From Candidatus Latescibacterota bacterium (GTDB lineage Bacteria > Krumholzibacteriota > Krumholzibacteriia > LZORAL124-64-63), in assembly GCA_030658975.1 (NCBI GenBank), contig JAUSBL010000114.1:1-64000 (forward strand): a stretch of 64,000 bases of DNA, in the 5' to 3' direction. Position numbers and translations under genes: made by a program. The notes beneath the pieces were generated by a model, which worked only from the letters and a program-made list of their open reading frames with translations, searched no databases and had not been told where the DNA came from. Shown one piece after another: positions 9,862 to 18,343 of the stretch (within the stretch, counting starts at the first letter, position 1; every line of letters begins with the position of its first letter).

Positions 9862-11142
9862 TCAGACCGCGGGGAGGGCCGCCGCCTCGCGCAGCAGGGC
9901 CTCGAGCCGATCCATGTGCGAGGCGCGCGCGTACCGCCGTTCGGCGGTGCGGCGCGCCTCTTCGCGTGAGGAGGGCGGCAGCGCGTCGGCGCGCGCCAGG
10001 GCCGCCGCCAGCGCCGCGGGATCGCCGGATTTGAACAGCACGCCGTCGACGCCGTCGCGCAGGTGCTCCGGGATGCCGCCGATGTTCGCGCCGACGACCG
10101 GCACGCCGGCCGCCAGGGATTCCAGCAGCGACAGCGGCCCGTTCTCGTACCATTCCGAGGGCAGCACCGTGAACCGCGCGCGGGCCAGCTCCGCGCGCAG
10201 GCGGTCCGGCGGCAGCGGGCCCAGGAACTCGACGCGTCCGGTCGCGAGACCGGCGGCGCGGGCCCGCAGTTCCGCTTCCTGGGGGCCGCTCCCGGCCAGC
10301 CGCAGCTGCGGCGCCGGCCGCGCTCCGGACGCCTCGGCCTGGCGTGACCACAGCTCGTGGGCCTCCAGCAGCGTGACCAGCCCCTTCTCCCGCGACAACC
10401 GCCCGAAGTAGAGGTAGCCGTCGCCGGGCGGCGCGGTGGCCGGCCGCCAGGCGTCCAGATCCACGAAGTTGGGCAGGTGCGTCAGGAGGTCGGCGGGCCA
10501 GCCCCACTCGGCGAACTTGCGGGCATAGAAGGCGCTCGGGCACAGGAAGCGGCCGACCGTCCGCCGGTAGAGCCGGCGCGAAGTGTGGTTGGCCGTCTCG
10601 ACCGCCGCCAGCAGCGACGCCGCCAGCGAGTCCTTGACGCAGCGGCCCAGGACCGCCTCGTAAAAACGGCCGCCGCGGCAGCGCTCGCAGACCTCGCCGT
10701 GGCGCAGCATGTGGATGGCCGGGCAGAGCAGGCGCAGGTCGTGCAGCGTCATGACGGCCGGGATCCCGTGGCGGCGCAGCACGGGCAGGATCGACGGGCT
10801 CAGGTGGTGGTAGGCGTTGTGCAGGTGCGCCACGTCCGGCTTCACCTCGCGCAGCAGCGCGTCGAGCCGGCGCGACGCCTCCCGGTTCCAGATCAGCGAA
10901 GCGGCGTCGCTCGCGGCGCCGCCGGTCCAGCGCGGGCGGCTGTAGTCCCGCGCCTTCACGAAGAAGCGGTCCCACGGCGAGGGCCGCGCGTGCTCGTCCT
11001 TCATCGCGAAGGGCACCACGTCCCAGCCGCGCGCGCTGAGGTCCTGCTCCTGCTGTACGAGGTAGCGACCGACGCCGCCGGCGGGTCCCACATCGTGGTA
11101 GAACTTGTTGATCAGCAGCAGGGTCGGGCGCGGCACGGTCAC
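9862..11142 (-). CDS. Glycosyltransferase family 4
   Basis: GGVGRYLVQQEQDLSARGWDV, VMTLHDLRLLCP, FGRLSREKGLVTLLEA, LLESLAAGVPVVGANIGGIPEHL; GTG start at 11142 overlaps Sir2 stop. Confidence 0.85.
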   Translation of the reverse strand: MTVPRPTLLLINKFYHDVGPAGGVGRYLVQQEQDLSARGWDVVPFAMKDEHARPSPWDRFFVKARDYSRPRWTGGAASDAASLIWNREASRRLDALLREVKPDVAHLHNAYHHLSPSILPVLRRHGIPAVMTLHDLRLLCPAIHMLRHGEVCERCRGGRFYEAVLGRCVKDSLAASLLAAVETANHTSRRLYRRTVGRFLCPSAFYARKFAEWGWPADLLTHLPNFVDLDAWRPATAPPGDGYLYFGRLSREKGLVTLLEAHELWSRQAEASGARPAPQLRLAGSGPQEAELRARAAGLATGRVEFLGPLPPDRLRAELARARFTVLPSEWYENGPLSLLESLAAGVPVVGANIGGIPEHLRDGVDGVLFKSGDPAALAAALARADALPPSSREEARRTAERRYARASHMDRLEALLREAAALPAV

Positions 11143-11927
11143 CTCGCGGACAGGAGTTGCGGCAGCGTCGTCTCGGCGCCGCCCGGCACGAAATCGTCGA
11201 CCCAGCCGCCGAGCCCGCCGGGTTCCAGGTTGAACTCGGCCACGTGCGCGCCGGATCGCCGGGCGATTCCGGCCAGTCCCGCGGCCGGATGCACGACGCC
11301 CGAAGTGCCGACCACCAGGAAGAGGTCGCAGCTCGCGGCGGCGTCGGCTGCGGCGCGCTGCACCTGCGGATCGATCATTTCGCCGAACCACACCACGCCC
11401 GGGCGCAGCAGCCCGCCGCATTCGTCACAGAGCGGCGGCAGCGGCAGCGGCACGCGCTCGTCGCGCGTCTCGCGGCCGCAGGCCGTGCAGCGCAGCGTCC
11501 ACAGCGAGCCGTGGTACTCGACCACCCGGCGGCTGCCGGCGCGCTGGTGCAGGCCGTCGACGTTCTGCGTCAGGATCGTCACCTCGGCGGTCAGCGCCTC
11601 GAGCGACACCAGGGCCGCGTGCCCGGGATTCGGCCGGCAGCCGGCCACCAGCCCGCGGCGCCAGTCGTACCAGCGCCAGACCTGGTCGGGATCCCGGCGG
11701 AACGCCTCGGGCGTGGCCAGATCCTGCGGCCGCACGTTCTCCCAGAGGCTGTCGGGGCCGCCGCGGAACGTGGGCACGCCGCTGGCCGCGGAGATGCCCG
11801 CGCCGCTGAGCACGGCCACCCGCGTGGTCGGGGTCAGGCGGGCGCGTAGCTGCGCGAGGACGGTCTCGGCGTGCGGCAAGGCGCGAATGCCTCCCCCGGT
11901 GTTGCGGTCGGCGGCGGTTCGCCGCAT
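11139..11927 (-). CDS. cobB: Sir2-family NAD-dependent protein deacylase
   Basis: VLSGAGISAASGVPTFRG, ILTQNVDGLHQRAGS, zinc motif CTACGRE...CDECGG, VVWFGEMID, VVGTSGVVHPAAGL. Confidence 0.9.
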   Translation of the reverse strand: MRRTAADRNTGGGIRALPHAETVLAQLRARLTPTTRVAVLSGAGISAASGVPTFRGGPDSLWENVRPQDLATPEAFRRDPDQVWRWYDWRRGLVAGCRPNPGHAALVSLEALTAEVTILTQNVDGLHQRAGSRRVVEYHGSLWTLRCTACGRETRDERVPLPLPPLCDECGGLLRPGVVWFGEMIDPQVQRAAADAAASCDLFLVVGTSGVVHPAAGLAGIARRSGAHVAEFNLEPGGLGGWVDDFVPGGAETTLPQLLSAR

Positions 11928-11978
11928 GATGGGTCGCTGTCGTCGGAACTGTCAACGCCGATCGGATCGGGGAGCGCC

Positions 11979-12908
11979 ATGCGCAGGGGTAGTGGCTCGA
12001 TGCCGATGGTGCTGCTCTTCGCCGCGCTCCTGGCCGTGCTCGGCGCATCCGGCGCGGCGGACGCCGCACCCCGCCTGGACGCCTGCGTGACCGTCGTCGC
12101 GGATCCGGGCGTGAACCCGGGCGTCGCACGCGCCTGTCGCGAAGCGCTGGCGCAGGCCTGGCCCGCGATGATCGCCGAGGTCTGGCCCATCGACGGCGCG
12201 CGCCCCCGCTTCGAGATCCGCCTGATGACCACCGGCGGCTTCCAAGCCCTGCACCGCGACCGTATCGCCGACTGGGGCGTGGGCCTGGCCGCGGACGACC
12301 GGGCCTGGGTCGACGTCCAGCGCTCGCTCGGCGGCGGCCGCACCGCGGCCCACGTGACGGTCCACGAGGCGGTCCACTGCCTGCTGCACCAGGCGCTGCC
12401 CGGCGTGACGGGCGTGCCGGCCTGGTTCCACGAAGGGCTGGCCCAGGATCTGTCGGGGGAGTGGCGCTTCCGCGACACTGTTTCCCTGATCCTCGACGGT
12501 CACGTTCCGGACCTGGCGAACCTCGAAACCGGATTTCCCGCCGACGCCGGACGCGCCGATCAGGCCTACCGCACCGGACTGCTGGCCGTGCAGTCCCTGC
12601 GCGCCTGGCACGGCCAGGATGTCGTGCCGCGCCTGGTCGTCGCCGCGCGCCGCACGGGCGACTTCCGCGAGGCGATGCGCGAGGTCACCGGCGCCCAGCC
12701 CTCCGTCTTCCGGGAGCGCTTCGCCGCCTCCGTGCGCGTGCGCTTCGGCTGGCTGGTCGCGGCGACCCGCTGGCCGACCTTCTTCGTGCTGATCGCCCTG
12801 ATCGCGGGTGTGGGCATCGCCGCCCGCCGCCGCCGCGACCGCCGGCGCTTCGAGGCCCTGGACGGCGCTCCGGCATCTCCTAACGATATCGAGAACGACC
12901 TTCACTGA
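11979..12908 (+). CDS. Membrane-anchored gluzincin-type metallopeptidase-like protein (peptidase MA-like)
   Basis: Signal peptide; HEAVHCLLHQALPGVTGVPAWFHEGLAQ; C-terminal TM segment FFVLIALIAGVGIA then RRRRDRRR. Confidence 0.65.
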   Translation: MRRGSGSMPMVLLFAALLAVLGASGAADAAPRLDACVTVVADPGVNPGVARACREALAQAWPAMIAEVWPIDGARPRFEIRLMTTGGFQALHRDRIADWGVGLAADDRAWVDVQRSLGGGRTAAHVTVHEAVHCLLHQALPGVTGVPAWFHEGLAQDLSGEWRFRDTVSLILDGHVPDLANLETGFPADAGRADQAYRTGLLAVQSLRAWHGQDVVPRLVVAARRTGDFREAMREVTGAQPSVFRERFAASVRVRFGWLVAATRWPTFFVLIALIAGVGIAARRRRDRRRFEALDGAPASPNDIENDLH

Positions 12909-13187
12909 CACGGGATTTCGTGGATGGAGGCTCACCTGCACCGAGGATACGCGACCACGATTTCTGTGGATATCTCCGCGACGCGCGGGACGCGAACTCA
13001 GTGCGATCACACGATTATGCAGAAGGCCCATGCAGGATGCGGGCACGTCGTCTGCGGTGACCGCCGTGCCGCGATCGACCCTGTCGGGGCCTGCCGGCGG
13101 GTTGCGCCCGGAACGGTCGGGACACCACGAGTCACCATGCAAGGCAATGGGAAATTCCAAGAAACATCCATTCTCACCATCCGATCA

Positions 13188-13215
13188 TTGACACGCGGCC
13201 CTGAATTCCCATAAT
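13188..13215 (+). promoter_or_regulatory. Putative sigma70-type promoter (TTGACA-N16-CATAAT)
   Basis: TTGACA 13188-13193 and CATAAT 13210-13215, upstream of the 13449 CDS in non-coding sequence. Confidence 0.4.
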
Positions 13216-13448
13216 TGCATCGACGGAGCGAGACCGCCGGGATATCCGGCACGCGAGATTGCGGCGAACAGGAGGTTCCCGCCTTGTTGGCACCGACCCG
13301 GTCGAATCTCCCAACACATTGTTGAATCTGAAGATACCGAGCCAGCGATTGGTATTGGCACGGGTGGCACCGATGTTGCTTTTCCTTCTTCAACATCGCA
13401 ACCGCCGACCGCGGCCAGAAACCGGACATCTCTGGAGAGGGCCAACAA

Positions 13449-14078
13449 GTGAATAACCGGCTGCAAAGGACGACATCCGGTCTGCTCTTCTGCCTGATTT
13501 TCGTGCTGCCGTCGCTGGCGGCCGGTCAGGTGGTGCCGGTCCCCTTCCACTGGTCCGCCCCGACCCAGGGCACGGAAGCCGTGAGCTACAACGTGTGGGT
13601 TTCCCGCAACGGCGACGCGCCGCGCATCGAGGCCACCGCACGGGACACGGCCTGGACGCTCGAGGCCTCCGTCGGCGTCGAATACCGCGTCTTCGTGCAG
13701 GGTGTCGACGCTCTCGAGCGCGACGGAGCCATGAGCCCGCCCTCGGACGTCGTCTACCTGCCGGAACTGCAGCCCGAGCAGGACGGCCCCCCTTCGTTCG
13801 CCGGACTCCGCCCCAACTATCCGAACCCCTTCAACCCCGAGACCACCATCCGCTACGGCGTCCCCGCCGGCGCCCAGGATCAGCGGATCGCTTTGGAACT
13901 CTACGACATCCGGGGCCAGAGGGTCCGCAGCTTCCAGCCCGCGGAGACCCCGGGCTGGCACACCATGGTCTGGAACGGCCGGGACGACTCCGGAACCTTG
14001 TTATCCTCCGGGCATTACATCGTCCGGCTGGTTTGCGGAGGGCGGGAGTCGACCTGGAAAATGACCATGCTGAAATAA
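13449..14078 (+). CDS. Secreted protein with FnIII-like region and FlgD Ig-like / T9SS-type C-terminal domain
   Basis: GTG start; signal peptide; LRPNYPNPFNPETTIRYGVPAGAQDQRIALELYDIRGQRVRSF...GWHTMVWNGRDDSGTLLSSGHYIVRL. Confidence 0.75.
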   Translation: MNNRLQRTTSGLLFCLIFVLPSLAAGQVVPVPFHWSAPTQGTEAVSYNVWVSRNGDAPRIEATARDTAWTLEASVGVEYRVFVQGVDALERDGAMSPPSDVVYLPELQPEQDGPPSFAGLRPNYPNPFNPETTIRYGVPAGAQDQRIALELYDIRGQRVRSFQPAETPGWHTMVWNGRDDSGTLLSSGHYIVRLVCGGRESTWKMTMLK

Positions 14079-14218
14079 GTCCCGATCCCGCCTTTTCCCG
14101 CCCCGCAAATCTGCTATCTTGAAGATTGACTGCTAACCTCAAGAAGACCGCGCGAGCCCGGCCGCTGTGAAGCAACGGCGGGTGATTTTTTGTCCGCTCG
14201 CCGGAGACGGGGAAGAAC

Positions 14219-16417
14219 ATGAATCTGATCAAGCTGAAGAAGCTGGCCAACTCGCGCCAGTTCACCGAACTCGAAGTGCTCTGGAGCGAGGCGCTCGACG
14301 AGCCCGAGGCCGAAGTCGAGGAGATGCTGCGCGTGGTCGCGCAGGTGCGCCGCCTGGGCGAGGAGGAGCGGGCCGACTCCATGCTCCAGGGCCTGCTGCA
14401 CGCGTTCGAGCAGCGCAACGGCCGGCGCGCCCGGCTCGACGTCGCCCGCCAGGCCGCCGTCCTGCTGCCGGCCTCGACCCTGCTGCGTCGCGAGCTGCGG
14501 CAGTTGGTCCCGGCGTTCCACACCGACTACGAGCACGCCGGCACGCTGACGTCGCGCCTGCTGGCCGAGGGGATCTCCCTGCCCGACGGCCTGGCCGTGC
14601 TGGACCGCTTCCTGCAGCTGAGGCCCGGTTCGTTCCTGAGCGACCGCTCCCATCTCGAGCCCGGCATGGTCGAAGAGGTCGACGCCGAGCACACCAAGCT
14701 GACCGTATCGTTCAGCGGCCGGCGCGAGGTCATGGAGCGGGCGCGCGTGGGCGAAGTGATCGTGCTGCCGCCGGACCACTTCCCGTCCCTGCTGCTCTAC
14801 CGTCCCGATGAACTGCGGCAGGCGGCCGCCACCGATCCCGAAGCCTTCGTCATCAAGGCGCTGAGGTCGACCCGCGACCGGACGCTCGCCCACCGGGAGC
14901 TGCGGACCCACTACGTGGCGCTCCACGGCGAGGACGGCTGGACGAACTGGTGGAAGAAGGCCCGCCTCGTCCTGAAGACCTCCACCCGCATCGAGATGAC
15001 CGGCTCCGGCCAGCCGACCTTCCACCTGCTGCGCCAGGAACGCACCTACGAGGAGCGCGTGCGCGAGCAGCTGCGCGGCCTGACCGAGCCCGCGCCCCGG
15101 CTGCAGTTCATCCTGGAACGCCTGGGCGAGGCGCGCCGCGACAAGTCCGTCTCGCACGAGATGGTCGGGGAGCTGGGCAACGCCGCCGCGCGCCTGGCCG
15201 CGCCGCTGCTGGAGAAGGACGCCGCGCTGACGCTGGCCTGCCTCGCCCTGCACGCCGAAGCCGCCGAACTGGGCGGCGACGTCGTGCCGGTGAACCCGCG
15301 GGCCGCCGCGCAGGTGATCACGCGGATCAACGAACCCGCGATCCTGCCCTCGCACCTGGGCGACCGCCTGCTCCAGCTGGTGCTGGCCTTCGTGCGGCGG
15401 GTCCTGCCGGAGCAGCAGTGGACCGTCTTCTGGGGCAGGGTGCTGCCCCGCACCGGTCGCATGACCGCCGACATGATGGCGCGCGAACTGCTCGCCGCCG
15501 GCCAGGAGCCCGTCCTGGTCGCGGCCCTGGAGGACGTGCTGTCCCACCCGACCGCCTCGCCCGAGGTGCTCGGCTGGCTGTGGCGCACCAGGTTCGCGGA
15601 CACCAAAACCGGTCAGTCCCTGGCCGCGATGAAGGGCCTGGGCGTGGGCCGCCTCATGAACGCCCTGCTGGACCTCATGGACGCGACCGGTCGGATGACC
15701 GCGCTGTCGGACGACAAGCGCCTGCGCAAGGTGCTGGAGCAGGGCCAGGAGGGCCTCGAGCTGCACGACGGCGAGCCGATCCGCATCTACCTGTCCGCCA
15801 CCGGCCCGGACGAGGCGCGCGAGCTGAAGGAGCGCATCGAGCGCAACGGCGGCATCCGCGCCAGCACCCGCACCAGCCTGCTGGGCTGGCTGCGCAACGC
15901 CCATCCCGAGGTCTTCGCCGAGATGTCGCGGCCCTGGGAAGAGGACGTCTACTACACGACGATGTCGGGCCTGCAGCACCGCCAGGCGGCGCTGGATGAA
16001 CTGGTCCAGGTCGACCTGCCGGCGGTCGCGCGCCAGATCGGAGAGGCCGCGAGCCACGGCGACCTGAGCGAGAACGCGGAGTACACCGCCGCCCTGGAGA
16101 AGCGCGACCAGATCACCAGCCGCGCCACGCGCCTGGAAGCTGAACTGGCCCGCGCCAAGATCATCGCCGACGAGATGGTGCAGTCGGCCTTCGTCAACGT
16201 CGGCACCCGCGTGCGCGTGCGCGACCTGGTGACCGGCGTCGAGGAGACCTACAGCTTCCTGGGCGTGTGGGACTCGCTGCCCGAAGCGGGCATCCTTTCC
16301 TACCGCGCGCCCCTGGCCATGGCCTTCATGGGCGCCCGGCCCGGCGACCAGGTGGAATACGGCGAGGAAGGCGAACGGCGGCACTGGGAGGTGCTGGAGG
16401 TCGGACCCGGCCTGTAA
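14219..16417 (+). CDS. greA: Long GreA/GreB-family transcription elongation factor fusion (732 aa)
   Basis: C-terminal IGEAASHGDLSENAEYTAALEKRDQITSRATRLEAELARAKII...GTRVRVRDLVTGVEETYSFLG is GreA-like; about 570 aa N-terminal extension. Confidence 0.8.
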   Translation: MNLIKLKKLANSRQFTELEVLWSEALDEPEAEVEEMLRVVAQVRRLGEEERADSMLQGLLHAFEQRNGRRARLDVARQAAVLLPASTLLRRELRQLVPAFHTDYEHAGTLTSRLLAEGISLPDGLAVLDRFLQLRPGSFLSDRSHLEPGMVEEVDAEHTKLTVSFSGRREVMERARVGEVIVLPPDHFPSLLLYRPDELRQAAATDPEAFVIKALRSTRDRTLAHRELRTHYVALHGEDGWTNWWKKARLVLKTSTRIEMTGSGQPTFHLLRQERTYEERVREQLRGLTEPAPRLQFILERLGEARRDKSVSHEMVGELGNAAARLAAPLLEKDAALTLACLALHAEAAELGGDVVPVNPRAAAQVITRINEPAILPSHLGDRLLQLVLAFVRRVLPEQQWTVFWGRVLPRTGRMTADMMARELLAAGQEPVLVAALEDVLSHPTASPEVLGWLWRTRFADTKTGQSLAAMKGLGVGRLMNALLDLMDATGRMTALSDDKRLRKVLEQGQEGLELHDGEPIRIYLSATGPDEARELKERIERNGGIRASTRTSLLGWLRNAHPEVFAEMSRPWEEDVYYTTMSGLQHRQAALDELVQVDLPAVARQIGEAASHGDLSENAEYTAALEKRDQITSRATRLEAELARAKIIADEMVQSAFVNVGTRVRVRDLVTGVEETYSFLGVWDSLPEAGILSYRAPLAMAFMGARPGDQVEYGEEGERRHWEVLEVGPGL

Positions 16418-16489
16418 CGTGGCAGGTTCGGTGTTCGCCAGGTATGCTGTGAATCCCGCAAAGGTCCCGACAACCCGGAGGTCCCGGTC

Positions 16490-17092
16490 TTGAAAGCGCT
16501 CCTGCTCGTCATGCTCGCCCTGGCGGCCGCCGTCGGCCTGGCCACCGCGTTGCTTCTGAGATCCGCCACCGCGGCCGGCGTCCAGCAGGCCGAGGCCACG
16601 CCCGACGCCGCCGCGGGTTCGTTCTACGACCTGAACACCCGCACGCTCGCGGGCGAACCCGCCGCCCTGGATCTCTACAAGGGCAAGGTCACGCTCGTGG
16701 TCAACACGGCCAGCAAGTGCGGCCTCACCCCCCAGTACGAGGGCCTCGAGAAACTGCACCGCGAACTGTCCGGCGCCGGCTTCGTCGTCCTCGGCTTCCC
16801 CAGCAACGATTTCATGGGCCAGGAACCCGGCACCCCCGAGGAGATCCGCGCCTTCTGCGACACCAAGTACCAGGTGACCTTCCCCCTCTTCGAGAAGGTA
16901 GCGGTCAAGGGCGACGGCAAGTGCGACCTCTACCGCTTCCTGACCGCCGGCGGTCTCGAAGAGCCTACCTGGAACTTCACGAAGTACCTCGTCGGCCGCG
17001 ACGGCCACGTCATCGCGCGCTTCGGCCCCCGGACGGCGCCCGATGACCCCGAACTCCGCACAGCTATCGATACTGCGCTAGCCCACCGCTAG
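16490..17092 (+). CDS. Glutathione peroxidase family (Cys-type) with N-terminal membrane/signal segment
   Basis: FYDLNTRTLAGEPAALDLYKGKVTLVVNTASKCGLTPQYEGLEKL, GFPSNDFMGQEPGT, WNFTKYLVGRDGHVIARF. Confidence 0.9.
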   Translation: MKALLLVMLALAAAVGLATALLLRSATAAGVQQAEATPDAAAGSFYDLNTRTLAGEPAALDLYKGKVTLVVNTASKCGLTPQYEGLEKLHRELSGAGFVVLGFPSNDFMGQEPGTPEEIRAFCDTKYQVTFPLFEKVAVKGDGKCDLYRFLTAGGLEEPTWNFTKYLVGRDGHVIARFGPRTAPDDPELRTAIDTALAHR

Positions 17093-17334
17093 TTCAGACT
17101 GCGGCATTGTCCCGGCGCATGCCCTATGCTGTGATGCGACTCGATACCACACATCCTGCCGTGACAGGGGACGCGCTCCGGACACCTCGTGTGTCCGGAG
17201 CGCTTGACCTTCCGGCCCCTTCGCCATCCTGGCTACGGGGCCTCCAGGACACCCCTGTCACGGCAGGATGTGTGGTATCGAGTCGAACAGCAGCATGGGC
17301 ATGAGCGGCACAATGTCGCACCCTGACCCAGCGG
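17086..17334. repeat. Imperfect extension of the copy-1 inverted repeat
   Basis: 17086-17136 aligns as reverse complement with 17286-17334 (shared CAGCAT..GGGCATG, ACAATG, CGCA, CTGA, AGCGG blocks). Confidence 0.7.
17137..17285 (-). repeat. Structured repeat element copy 1 (99-bp core 17162..17260 plus 34-nt perfect inverted arms)
   Basis: CGACTCGATACCACACATCCTGCCGTGACAGGGG (17137-17170) is the exact reverse complement of 17252-17285; the core holds two hairpins matching copies 2 and 3 on the minus strand. Confidence 0.9.
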
Positions 17335-17590
17335 CATAGAGGATCCCGGCCGTTTCATGGTCCCTTTCCTGTAGCGAGAGACATCTCGCCCAAGTGATCC
17401 ATATCCACGATGACAGGGGTGTCTGGAGGTTCCCTGCGCCAGGAGGGCGCAGGGAACCGTAAGTCAAGCGTTCCGGGCACACGAGGTGCCCGGAACGCGT
17501 CCCCTGTCATCGTGGATATGGATCACTTGGGCGAAGGTGCTCTCCCTACAGGAAGGGATCCATGACCCGGCCGGCATCCTCTATACCGCG
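17331..17590. repeat. Imperfect extension of the copy-2 inverted repeat
   Basis: 17331-17385 aligns as reverse complement with 17535-17590; includes the 3' end of the SDR gene and an inverted diverged copy of it. Confidence 0.8.
17386..17534 (+). repeat. Structured repeat element copy 2 (99-bp core 17411..17509 plus 34-nt perfect inverted arms)
   Basis: TCGCCCAAGTGATCCATATCCACGATGACAGGGG (17386-17419) is the exact reverse complement of 17501-17534; internal hairpins GGTTCCCTGCGC/GCGCAGGGAACC and GCGTTCCGGGCAC/GTGCCCGGAACGC. Confidence 0.92.
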
Positions 17591-18343
17591 CGGGTGATTG
17601 ATGGTGGCGGTCTTCTGGTCAGTCGGCCACAGCACCAGCTCGGAGATGTTCACGTGCGCCGGTCGTGTCACGCAGTAGAGGACCGCGTCGGCCACGTCCG
17701 CGGGCTGCAGGGGCGGGAAGTTGCGGTAGACCTTGGCGGCGCGCTCCTGGTCGCCGTGGAAGCGCACGAGGCTGAATTCGGATTCGACCATGCCGGGGTC
17801 CACGTTGCTGACGCGCACGCGCGTGCCCTTCAGATCGATGCGCATGCCGTGGCCGAGGGCCGAGACGGCGGCTTTCGTGGCGCAGTAGACGTTGCCGTTG
17901 GGGTAGACCTCGTGGCCGGCGATCGAGCCGATGTTCACCACGTGGCCGCGGTCGCGGGACGCCATGCCCGGCAGCACCGCGCGCGACACCCACAGCAGGC
18001 CCTTGACGTTGGTGTCGATCATCTCCTCCCAGTCCACGTGGTCGCCCTGGTGCAGCGGGTCGAGGCCGCGGCTCAGGCCGGCGTTGTTGACCAGCACGTC
18101 GATGTCGCGCCACGCCGCGGGCAGCGCCGCCACGGCGGCGTTCACGGCGTCGCGGTCGCGCACGTCCAACTCAACCGTCAGCGACGGCGCGCCGAGGTCG
18201 GCGGCGAGTTCCTCGAGCCGTTCGCGGCGGCGCGCGACCAGGATCAGGCGCGCCCCTTCGCGCGCAAAGGCGCGGGCGCAGGCTTCGCCGATGCCGGAGC
18301 TGGCGCCGGTGACCATCACGCAGGTGTCCTTGAGGTTCGTCAC
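17546..18343 (-). CDS. Short-chain dehydrogenase/reductase (SDR)
   Basis: VMVTGASSGIGEACARAFAREGARL, VNNAGLSRG, VYCATKAAVSALGHGM, VNIGSIAGHEVYPNGNVY. Confidence 0.9.
   Translation of the reverse strand: MTNLKDTCVMVTGASSGIGEACARAFAREGARLILVARRRERLEELAADLGAPSLTVELDVRDRDAVNAAVAALPAAWRDIDVLVNNAGLSRGLDPLHQGDHVDWEEMIDTNVKGLLWVSRAVLPGMASRDRGHVVNIGSIAGHEVYPNGNVYCATKAAVSALGHGMRIDLKGTRVRVSNVDPGMVESEFSLVRFHGDQERAAKVYRNFPPLQPADVADAVLYCVTRPAHVNISELVLWPTDQKTATINHPRGIEDAGRVMDPFL

Noticed and set aside
13200-13448. c-di-GMP or other known riboswitch upstream of the FlgD-domain gene
   Set aside because: No match to remembered GEMM or other riboswitch core motifs; kept only as an unspecified leader.
14114-17008. 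964-aa minus-strand ORF
   Set aside because: Shadow of the GreA fusion and glutathione peroxidase; repetitive composition with no recognisable motif.
17107-17482. Short ORFs (65-74 aa) over the repeat elements, including mirrored peptides LSSWIWITWA..LSLQE
   Set aside because: Their similarity is a by-product of the inverted-repeat DNA; no start context or codon signature supports translation.
17137-17534. Interpretation as ordinary Rho-independent terminators or integron attC sites
   Set aside because: Too long and internally branched for simple terminators, with no T-tract; no attC-type R/L boxes and no integrase or cassette array.
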